Source of the DNA: Kitagawia praeruptora
Lineage: Eukaryota > Streptophyta > Magnoliopsida > Apiales > Apiaceae
Direction of reading: 5' to 3'
DNA length: 64,000 nucleotides
NCBI GenBank assembly: GCA_037693485.1
Contig: CM075345.1
Span: 119,992,001-120,056,000 of the forward strand
Of the stretch, positions 33,823 to 44,000 are shown piece by piece. Within the stretch, counting starts at the first letter, position 1. The number at the start of each line of letters is the position of its first letter. The notes below the pieces were generated by a model. That model had not been told where the DNA came from. It worked only from the letters and a program-made list of their open reading frames with translations, and ran no database searches. Made by a program: the position numbers and the translations under genes.

Positions 33823-35008
33823 TAAATCAAACTGTTTGTATTAATAAAATCAAATACAAACTCTATCAAAGGTGTACAGTACCTTTAGCAGCTGCTCTCA
33901 ATACAAATCTCTCTCTGTTTGTTTTGAACTATCGAATACAAACCTTATACTAAGCTCACGTTCACGAACTCTTTTTACAAAGATATAGAGAGAGTATTTA
34001 TAATGCTACCTATCAACTAATAACAGAAAGTTATAATCTATATATGATAATGTTCTGCCGTCCAGTTGATAGTTTCCATCAATAGCAAACTCTTTCCTTC
34101 ATAATACCTTCTTGCTTGTTCTTCAAAACAACGATCCTGTTTTATAGCACTTGCCAGTTTCTGTAGCATCCATAATGACATCATCAGTAACACGACCGAT
34201 ATAAGGATTCCAACTTGCATCAGGATTCGACATCCATCAATATTTGACATGTCGTATCAGGATCTGCTCACAGTTCATGAAATGTAGTCCTCGACACACT
34301 GTTTCTGACTTAACTCTACAGATCACTGTCTACCACATATATCATATACAAAGTGCTAAATCCTTTATAAGATCAGGATATACAAGAAGTATTTGCAAAT
34401 TCTATTATTAACATCACAACTTATGAATTATTCCTAACATTAAATAATATGATAAAAATCATATATATATATTGTCCGTGATATTTTTAGAAAATTTAAA
34501 ATTTAGTTAGAAATTAGAAAAGGTAACATGTTTCAGCTATTATTTAGTTAAATAAAATATAAAAGATAATGTATTTTACGTGAAAAAGAAAATTGATTAG
34601 TTATTGAAAAATATAAAAGATAACATGTTTTACCTAAAAAATTAAATTTATTAGTTGTTAGTTACTATAAATAATTAAGTAAAAATAACATGTACTATTA
34701 AGTAAGGATAAATAAGTAAAAGTAATAGGTATCGTACCGATCTACCGACCGACCAAACTTTTAATGTTTCGACTATTATATAATAGTATAAATATATAGT
34801 ATGATTTAAGTATATGTTGATCTCGACCAATTATTCAGTCTTGCAAGTTTTTTCAATAATCATTTTCGTATAATCATCATTCTTTGCTTTTTAATCATCA
34901 ATTAATTGAATAAATAAATTAATTTTTTCATGTACGAAACACGAATTATATTGTAGTTCATACAATAATTTTTTAAAAAAATTACTACTTGTTTTTGAAA
35001 CTATAACT

Positions 35009-35801
35009 AGGGGTGAGTATACGGTTCGGTTAACCGAAAACCGAATCGAATAACCGAAATAATTTCGGTTCGGTTAACCGAAATTAATATTTCGGTTCGG
35101 TTTTCGGTTTCCGTTTTTCTGAAATTTCGGTTTTCGGTTCGATTCGGTTTTTAACCGCGGTTAACCGAATAACCGAAAAAATAACCGAATTTTTTTTATA
35201 TAACAATAAATTATTATTAATAAGTTAATAATAGATATATCAATTATCATATATGGTTACTTCTGAGTAGTCACTAGTCAGTACAAAACGACCTAATACA
35301 ACCCCGCCGCTGTGAGAATCAAATCTTCCAGTATTATGAACTATGTATTGTGCAATGATTCTTCCAGTCAGAATGCATGTGGCATGGATAGGAAGAATAT
35401 TTGGTTAGTATCGTTAGAAACTTATATGTATCAGCTCTGAACTTAATATCAATATTATGAATTATGTATAGAGAAAAGAGGACAGATTCATGTTTTAGCG
35501 AAACATTTATTCTGTCATTTTAGGATCTTTTCCTTCGTGTAGTCTACCAGCATTAAATCTGTAACTTGCCGGATATGTAATTTTAATTTATCATGAACTT
35601 ATTATTCAGTTTTTTCTGCACTGAATTAAAAATTCGGTTTTATTATTCGGTTTTCGGTAATAACCGAAATAAATATTTCGGTTCGGTTAAAAACCGAATT
35701 TAATTCGGTTCGGTTTTCGGTTCGGATTTTTCTGGAATTTCGGTTTCGGTTAACCGAATTAAAATTCGGTTCGGTTCGGTTTAAACCGAATACTCACCCC
35801 T
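35009..35801. mobile_element. Foldback TIR element with GGTTCGG arms, 793 bp
   Basis: Ends are AGGGGTGAGTATACGGTTCG and its near complement (CCGAATACTCACCCCT). The perfect direct repeat AACTATAACT flanks it (34999-35008 and 35802-35811). Each arm of about 170-190 bp is a jumble of GGTTCGGTT, TTAACCGAA and AATAACCGAA words; the 440 bp centre is AT-rich and noncoding. Duplication length of 9-10 bp suggests a Mutator-type non-autonomous element; hAT is an alternative. Confidence 0.75.
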
Positions 35802-36002
35802 AACTATAACTAGAAATAACTTATTTCATACAAGTCACTTGGTGAGTAAAAATTAATTTATATATTTTTTTCAATAAAAAGTAAAGCTATTAATTTTTCA
35901 AAAGGAGATTAATTGGCTGATGAATATTTGTCGTTGGGTAGCCAAACACTGCCTCAACCCAGAACGTGACCTAAGCTAATTAACAAAATGGCTGATACTT
36001 GA

Positions 36003-36088
36003 GGCTTTCTTAAATCAAAATGCATGGGCGATTCTGATCAGCGAGCCCAATTATATACTCCTCGTAAACAGTACTTTACTCGCCTCAG
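36003..36088 (+). other. Possible noncoding 5' exon of the DCD gene
   Basis: A moderately GC segment ending at a good donor (CGCCTCAG|GTACTC). A short ORF starts at 36024 (MGDSDQRAQLYTPRK). Joining it to the DCD exon acceptor at 41021 is out of frame, so if used it would be 5' UTR or a uORF. From 36089 to 37029 I see only intron-like T-rich DNA with a G13-14 run near 36830. Confidence 0.25.
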
Positions 36089-37809
36089 GTACTCTTCAAC
36101 ACTTATTGATCCAATTTTTTTTCACTCAATTAGGTTAAAATTTATTGTTAATCACTTGTTAGCAACAGACCTTATGTATACACATAATACACTCAATACA
36201 TTTGTGTAATTGATTAATTGTGTATGTTTTATATGTTTCTTGTTGGCATAATTGAGTTTTAAGTAGGTTTTTGTTTGTGACATAGAAGTCGATTTTCGCA
36301 GTATGTTGTAGTTGTGGGAGGACTTGAGAACTTGATTGCAAACACCGAAAAAAGGCGTTGTTAGGAATATTTGACAACTTAGTAACGTATTTCTTACTTT
36401 AGGTAACAAGTGAAAATTACGGGGAAAGAGTTCAGTTATGTCAAGTTTGTAATCTATCTATCTGTTTCTACATCTGTAGATATTTATAAAGGGATTGAAT
36501 GGGAGTTATTTTTTAATTGATATTGAGGCGCAGATCTTTCAACCTGCCTGCGTACTTTATGAATATGAACCCTAATGTTTGTTATTAAGGGTTAGAGGTA
36601 TTTACTTCTAGTGACCATGGAGTAGGACTAGATGTTGGGGCAGGAATCTAGATGGAAGTTTTTTCTTGGCGCTCCAGGCAGGCCGAGGGCTCGTGTGCCT
36701 TTTAATCTGTTAAGGGAATATTATTAAATGCAACAGGTTGATGGATACTACTGTTTTTAAATTGTCTGTGACACAATTTAATCTTGGTAGTTTTGATTGA
36801 CTCATTTTCCTACTAAATGCAAATGGGGAGACGGGGGGGGGGGGAAGTAGTGAGGTATTGGACGCTGTTCTGGTAATACTCACTAGGCAGGTAGGCACAC
36901 ACTTTCAAAACCATATGGGGTACAGTAAAGTTGTGGTAGTCTACTTGTATAGATTGGCGAGGTGGTCTGACCTAACGATTGTACTGTTTAGTCTTGGTTG
37001 ACGCATAAGCTGGTCTGATCCAAATATACTGTTAAATATATATGAGTATAAGATCCTTGAAAGGGCCTTCCCCAACACCTTAAGGTTTTGGGTGAAATGG
37101 TTTTCAACATGGTATAAGAGTTTGTTATATCCTAGGGAAACATATATCAAAGTTGCAGAAAAAAAATCAAAAGTGCAGAAGAACACACAACTGCCTTGAA
37201 TTCGAAAAATTCGAAACTTATCAAAACACAAAAACAAATATACCACTGAGTAGAGCACTGAAAGAGGAGGCTACAGAAAAAAGCAAACTGGAATTTCGAT
37301 CAGTCACACGCCCTCACGTGCCAGCAGACGCGCCGCCGCGCCGCCACACGCGCCGGCGCGTGAGGCCTCTTCCGGCCAGTTTCTGTAAAAAATTCTTTAG
37401 CCAATCTGAATCTCCTCCTAATTGCGAGTCTAACCGTGGTACTATTTCTTCAATCTGAGAAGTTTTTTTTTTGTGTCAGTTAGTTGAAATTGTTTAGTCT
37501 TTTTCGTTGTTTTTTTCTCCCTGCTGGCTGGACTACTGTTCTCTATTATTTGTTTGTGGAAGAAAAAAAGGGAAGACAGGAAAAAAAGGGAGTCAGCAGT
37601 TGTGATTATACATACACGATATTGTGTGTGTATAATATATATTGAATCAGCTCCTACAGTTGAGCCTGATAACGGTAACACTCTTGATCCTACTCTTAAT
37701 TTTCCTATTGCTCTTAGAAAGGGTGTACGTTCTTGTACTAATCACCCAATCTCAAACTATGTGTCCTATAATGCATTATCTCCTTCTTCACTTGATTTTG
37801 TGTCATCCT

Positions 37810-39358
37810 TGTCTAGTGTTTCTGTCCCTCATACTTGGCAGGAAGCTTTATGTGATCCTAAATGGAAAGATGCTATGATTGAGGAAATGAATGCATTAAA
37901 ATATAATAACACTTGGGAGTTGACTCATCTTCCTGCTGAAAGGAAGGTAGTAGGATGCAAATGGGTGTTCACTGTGAAGCAAAAACCTAATGGGCTGGTT
38001 GATAGGTACAAAGCAAGACTTGTGGCGAAAGGGTATACTCAGTCTTATGGGATTGATTATCAGGAAACATTTGCTCCAGTGGCAAAAATGGCTTCTATTC
38101 GAGTCCTTATTTCATGTGCAGCAAATCTTGGATGGGAACTTCAACAGTTGGATGTAAAAAATGCATTCTTACATGGAGACCTACAAGAAGAGGCTACATG
38201 GATATCCCACCTGGATTTTCTACAGCTGCAACCATCGGGAAAGTATGCAAATTGAAGAAGACTATTTATGGATTGAAGCAGTCTCCAAGAGTTTGGTTTG
38301 GCAAATTTCAAAGAGCAATGGTTAAATTTGACTATAAACAGAGCAATTCGGATCACACAATGTTTATAAAAAGGAAGGGGGAAAAGATCACAGTCTTGAT
38401 TGTTTATGTTGATGATATTGTGATCACTGACAACGACACATGTGAGATTGCAAATGTTAAACGGAGACTTGCCTCCGAATTTGAGATGAAGGATTTGGGA
38501 AAACTACGGTATTTCCTTGGCATTGAAGTCTCCAGAAGCCCAAGTGGTATCTTCCTTTCACAACGGAAGTATACACTTGACCTTTTAAATGAAACAGGTA
38601 TGTTAGGATTTAGACCTGCGGATTCTCCTATAAAAGCAAATCATAAACTTTGTGGAGAAACAGGTGACGTTGTCGATAGACCCCAGTACCAGAGATTGGT
38701 TGGAAGACTAATTTATCTTTCACATACACGACCAGATATAGCATATGTCGTGGGAATTGTTAGCAGGTATATGCATGATCCTCGTCAACCACATCTGGAT
38801 GCAGTTTATATAATATTAAGGTATCTTAAGGCTGCTCCTGGAAAAGGAGTAATGTTTACTAAAAACAATCATCTCAGGGTTGAAAGCTATACAGATGTAG
38901 ATTGGGCTGGATGTCAAGACGATAGACGATCAACTTCAAGATATTGTACATTTGTTGGTGGCAATTTGGTTACTTGGCGAAGCAAGAAACAACCTGTGGT
39001 TGCCTTATCTAGTGCTGAGGCAGAATATAGAGCTATGGCTAAAGGTGTACGTGAATTATTGTGGATAAGATTGTTCCTAGAAGAATTGGGACTTGCATCT
39101 GCAACTCCAATGAAGCTGCATTGTGATAACAAAGCCACTATTGCCATTGCACATAATCCAGTTCAACATGATCGGACCAAACATATCGAAATTGATCGAC
39201 ACTTCATAAAAGAGGAGATCAATAATGATACCATTGGTATTCACTTTGTAAGATCGGAGGACAAGATAACTGACATATTTACCAAAGGTTTAAATCAGAA
39301 GATGCTTCATCCACTTATTGGCAAGTTGGGCATGAGTGATATATATGCATCAACTTGA
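37810..39358 (+). pseudogene. RT-RNase H of truncated Copia, frameshifted
   Basis: Starts with the Copia RT entry region (HTWQEALCDPKWKDAMIEEM), then KARLVAKGYTQSYGIDYQET and QQLDVKNAFLHGDL. A small indel near 38190-38200 shifts the frame. The second frame carries YVDDIVITD (about 38405-38431), RPDIAYVVG and an RNase H domain (YTDVDWAGC, SSAEAEYRAM, CDNKATIAI, DIFTKGL) to the stop at 39356-39358. The gag, protease and integrase are missing: only about 690 bp separate the primer site from RT, including a GC-rich patch (37310-37370). This is a Copia of a different group from the SIRE-like one, with very short LTRs. Confidence 0.85.
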
Positions 39359-39365
39359 GGGGGAG

Positions 39366-39550
39366 TGTCAAATATAACTATACCGTCCATAGACTTTAGT
39401 ATTAGCATAAGTCATAGTTAGGCACCGTTGTAAGACTTTGGTGCATTACTTCTCCTATATATATATATAGGATCTTTACATTGTTGTAATATACACACAA
39501 TATATGAAAATCATACTTCTTCTGTAAATCTATTCTCCTAAACTGTGACA
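39366..39550 (+). repeat. Short Copia LTR (185 bp)
   Basis: Starts TGTCAAATATAAC directly after a polypurine tract (TGAGGGGGAG) and ends CTGTGACA, with a TATATATATATAGG box. Followed directly by TGGTATCAGAGC. It is the only copy in the window. Confidence 0.8.
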
Positions 39551-39753
39551 TGGTATCAGAGCTCTGGTGTTTGTGGAGGTCTCGAGTTCGAACCTCACCA
39601 CCCCCAATATTCTCAATTTAATTTGGCACTAAGGAATTGCTCCAAAAATGGGCTCCTAGTGACCACTCTTACCCCATAGTGGGCTTGCGAGTGAGGGGGA
39701 TGTTAAATATATATGAGTATAAGATCCTTGAAAGGGCCTTCCTCAACACCTTA

Positions 39754-40024
39754 GGCCATGTTTGTTTCAAGGGATTATAATCCCCAAATTATTACCTTAT
39801 AAATCCCAAACGTAAGGGATTATAATCCCATGAATTCACATTTTGATCATTGTTTTAGTTCACTCCCATGGGATTATAATACCTTGTGAAAGAAGGTATT
39901 ATAATCCCATAGAAATGAATCAAAAAGATGATAGCAATATACTTCCATGGGATTATAATCCTTTAAATTTAAGAAAGATAGTGTAATTTTCCAAGAATTA
40001 TAATCCCCTAAAACAAACATGGCC
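39754..40024. mobile_element. Tourist-like MITE, 271 bp, in TRIM 3' LTR
   Basis: Ends GGCCATGTTTGTTT and AAACAAACATGGCC, a 14 bp perfect inverted repeat. TTA is duplicated on both sides (39751-39753, 40025-40027). The interior repeats GGGATTATAATCC palindromes. This is PIF/Harbinger-type. It splits the 3' LTR of the TRIM, so it inserted later. From 40060 to 41020 I see no feature beyond intron-like DNA. Confidence 0.8.
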
Positions 40025-41029
40025 TTAAGGTATTGGGTGAAATGGTTTCCAACATATACACTGAGCCTTTACGCTCAAACTACACAATGAACAAGCACAT
40101 AATGCACCATAAAAGAACGAGGTATGGTAAAAAAGAAAATAGAGCTGTTAATCGAACAAGCTTGTAACGGTCCTGCCTTGATTCTTATGATCATGTGGTC
40201 TTGTTTTTTTATTCTCATTATTATATAATTAGGTTTTTTGGACTCCTTTTCAGAGAACTTCAGATCTAATAAAGGAAGGTATTATACTATATGCTTCCAC
40301 TAATTAATTCCAGATGGCATTTGGATCATTTTAGTGTCTGTAAATGGTAATTGAATTGATCTATATTATGATGCACTGAAACATGAGCACTAGCCTAGTA
40401 GCCTGTTACATGGTTAGGCTGTAATGGTTGCCAAATATCATAGGAAGTCAAATAATTAGCCATTAGCTGTGTCGTTAATCTATAGGCCAGAAATTATTAA
40501 ATTTCCATGTTTGGGTGGATAAGTTATAGGGAATACCATTGCATGATATTGGACAGTACCTATATCATGTTGATGAATGCAAGCTGTGAAATGTTATCCT
40601 GTGACTTAAGTGCTTAATTGCTATATATAAAGGAATGACATTCACTAACATTATGTCAGATCCTGGAACAACGTAAAAAGAAAAACTCACTCACTGAAAC
40701 AGGGGAGCATGAATTGTACAGAATTTTATATATATTAAGCTGTTTTCTACTTATATTCGCTAAAGAGCACTTATTTTCTCTTGCAGTCCATTTAAAAATT
40801 GGAAGCATCCTTGCACTCGAAATTTGTTTTTATATGACTATCATAGTTATACTTTTATTCTTTTGGTTGTGGCCTGTCCTCCATTTTGTCATAAATCTTT
40901 TTTAAGTTTAGTTGTCGGTGCAGCCTTGTTGGAGGATCGGATGTCATGTATATGTTATTTGCCAACAGCCATCATTTTCTACTGGCTATTCCTAAAGCGG
41001 GTCTTCTGTTCCATTTTGCAGCATATTCA

Positions 41030-44000
41030 ATGACGCGAACCAAACAGTCAGCAAGGAGGAAAGGTACTCAGAACTTCCAGTCTAGTAGCAGGGCAATAGA
41101 GAAAAGACTCATCCAGAGACACATGCAAAGGATTCCTGTCGCTTTAACGTATGATCATGCTCCTGCCCATTCAAATTTCCGCCATGGTACTCTACAGGGA
41201 GAGTCAATAGCTTGCACTGATCAGTTTCCTGGGTATATATTTATGTGCAATGGGAAAACTAAGGCAGATTGCTACAAATACAGAGTTTTTGGTCTTCCTT
41301 CAGCAAGGATGGACATTCTTGAAAAAATAAAGCCACACATGAGGCTGTTCTTGTATGACTTTGACATGAAACTTCTCTATGGTGTATACGTTGCTGCCTC
41401 AGATGGAAGATTGGCAATTGAACCAGCTGCTTTTGGAGGCCAATTTTCTGCACAGGTAATCTTCTTCTAGTCCAGCCAAATTTTGAGATGCTTATGCAAG
41501 GCAAGGGTCATACAGAAGCTGGCTATTCTTCATGACTACATTACCTGCGAGGATAACAACGATGAAAAATTGAAAATGTTTCTGTGTCGAATGCCCTATT
41601 CTTTACTAAACCATGTGCTGATTTACAAATGCATCATTGAATACAAATATCTCCTCCTTTGTACCACAATCTCCATATTGCTGCAGTATCTTAACTTCCT
41701 AAAACGCTTCTTTAATATTATTGGTAAGAAGAGAAACAATATGTATTTGAGGAGACAACATGAGCTTCTTGCAGTATTTATATGGAGAGAGAAAGGTGGA
41801 ATATAAATTTAAGTTGTAGAGATGAATCTCCAGGTCAAGGAAAGAAGTCGGAGAGTAAAAGACGATTGGTCGTTCAAACACAGTGTCTACATTAGGATTC
41901 ATATAAGTTTGCTACTTTGGCACTAGAGTTTATTCCAATTTCTTATGTCGTTTTTTATTATTTTTTACTGTTTATTCTGCTGCTGCCAACCCTAAATTCC
42001 TAACCTCATTTGATATCATGCTTAGACTTAAAAAGAGAAAGAGATAGATCAGGCTGCTTTTATGGGTTAGTGAGTCAGGAGTGGTAGTGCTGGGTTATAT
42101 TGGTTTGCCCCATCACAGGGTTGCTATAGTATTGGGCTTAATCATGCCAACTTACGTATCACATAAACTCGGCGCTTCTTTTAGTGCCAATAGCAGAAAT
42201 ATCAAATCTTTTGTAGGAAAAGTTTAGTTCAATGATTCAACATTTGCTGTTTAGTGATGCTTTTGTAAGTTATACTACAGTTTTGTGACCAAAACACGGT
42301 TAGCTCACACATTAGATATACCAAACAATGATCTGAATCTTCAATTAGTATTATACGAGGAGGTGAGTGGTGGTCATTTGGAAATTTGTATATGTTGCTA
42401 ATGAATCGAGACATTGGCCATTTAGTGATGCTTTTATAAGTTATACCTCAATTTAGTGACCAAAACATGTTTAGCTCATACATTAGATGTACCAAAGTAA
42501 CCAAACAATGGTTTGAATCTTTATTTAGTCATATAAGGAGGTGAGTGGTGGCCATTTGGAAATTTGTATATGTTGCTGGCTTGCTGCAAAATGAGAGGTT
42601 ATGAAATTACAAAAATTGGATTTTAAAGGCAGATAGATGATCTATCTATAACTGTTAAGTGAATAGTAATTGATTGATTTTGATGGATGTGGTGCGTGGT
42701 AGAATTTTGCATACTGTTTCTTGTAAACAATTCCTTGATCCAACGTGCCTCTTTCTCTGCACATATATCTCAGACACATTTTCTTTTTTTAGTTTGCTGT
42801 TGATTGTTTTGATATACTTCACTTTGTTATCAATTTTCTCCTGACTTCGTGTCCATCCCCAACTTCTATAAACCAAGCTTTAGTACTTCTTATTGATTGG
42901 TGTTTGCCCATTAGAAGATCAGCTAAATACTTTTCTGTTTTCTGGTGTGTTTTTTGGGATCAGTAAGAACAGTTCTGAGCACTTTTCTATTTTACATTGA
43001 AGTGATAAAATATTGATGTCAACTTGTCAACCTTTGTTGGCCACTTGGTTGCTTGGCGATCTAATTAATACCTAAACAATCTGTTTAGGTGAGATTTGAG
43101 ATTCTTAGAGATTGCATACCTCTGCCTGAGAGTATTTTCAAGCCTGCAATTGCTGATAACTACAAGGGCGGTTCAAGATTTAGACAAGAACTGAGCAGTA
43201 AACAGGCAAGTTGTCACTTTGCACACTTGTCATTCTTACACCCACTACAATTAGCTGATCTACATTCCTCCAAAAAGCTAATAAATGTTGTGTTTATGGT
43301 CTGTTGTAGGTAGCTAATCTGATTTCACTATTTCGCCCGGTAGCTGAGCCATCTCCAGGAATTGCTGGATCTCTAGTGCCAAACACTGTCCGGCCGGCTG
43401 CAATTATACCGAGAAGCAGTGAGATACGGGCCCAAACTGCATCTGAACTTTCTCATGAATACAACCAGTATTTAGCTCGATTGAATCATCCTGATGAGGG
43501 CACAGCGGGTACTATGAGACATGTTGAACGTGGACTATCTCAAGCACGTGCACCACATACCCTTTTAGCAAACAGAGATCTGCCACCAGAATTAGGCTCG
43601 GCATCTCAGTTTGGCCAGCAAGCATACTTTGATGGTAATCCAGTCCTGCACCACAGGTAAAGTCTTCTATTGAAGTTTTGGTGCGTTAACACTATATATT
43701 GATGTTTCTGCACCAACATTCATTGTTGCCTGGGCTTGATATCACTGTATATTATATACGCACAATTGAGTGGATAAGAAACCCTAGATTCGTCTATGCT
43801 TTATCGTAATTAGTCAAGTAACCATTCTAATATTCTATCTTCTTCAAGCTTCTAAATTGATTTGAAATTATAGTACTTGGGATATATGCTCAAAACACTT
43901 TGTAAAAGTGTACATCACTGTTTGGTACTTTGTTTTGTGAATGTACATTGACACATGATGTATATGCCTTTGAGTAGATATGTATAGTATATGTAGTACT

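Larger units (their letters stand above)
28030..34439 (-). mobile_element. Solo LTR (minus), split by a nested element
   Basis: The outer pieces 28030-28111 and 33828-34439 form one LTR of roughly 690 bp once the nested element and its duplicated TAAAT are removed. Read on the minus strand it begins TGTTAGGAATAATTC and ends ttcaaccccccttctaca, with TG...CA ends and a TATA-like ATTATAAATACTC near 33990. TAAAT lies at 28025-28029 and at 34441-34445, one base out of register, so the target duplication is probable but not exact. No internal region or second LTR is seen, so it is probably a solo LTR left by recombination. The style of the 3' end is Copia-like; the family is uncertain. 34446-34998 is AT-rich without a gene. 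Confidence 0.6.
37030..40054 (+). mobile_element. Chimeric TRIM/Copia retroelement
   Basis: Outer 80 bp LTRs (37030-37109; 39701-39753 plus 40025-40054) match except at three sites and are flanked by the perfect duplication TATAC (37025-37029, 40055-40059). The outer unit looks like a TRIM: LTR, primer site, about 140 bp interior, polypurine tract GTGAGGGGGA, LTR. But after the first LTR and its primer-like TGGTATAAGAG comes the interior of a different Copia element, its RT/RNase H, and that Copia's own 185 bp LTR (39366-39550), followed at once by TGGTATCAGAGC (39551) and the TRIM interior. No 5' LTR of the inner Copia exists. The two elements are thus joined at the shared tRNA-Met primer site on both sides. 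Confidence 0.75.

Noticed and set aside
39571..39600. A functional tRNA gene
   Set aside because: Only a T-arm-like stem is visible; no anticodon or D arm can be placed in the expected spacing.
40946..41029. Upstream in-frame start for the DCD protein
   Set aside because: The extension is hydrophobic and spans a good splice acceptor (TTTTGCAG ending at 41021), so it is more likely intron.
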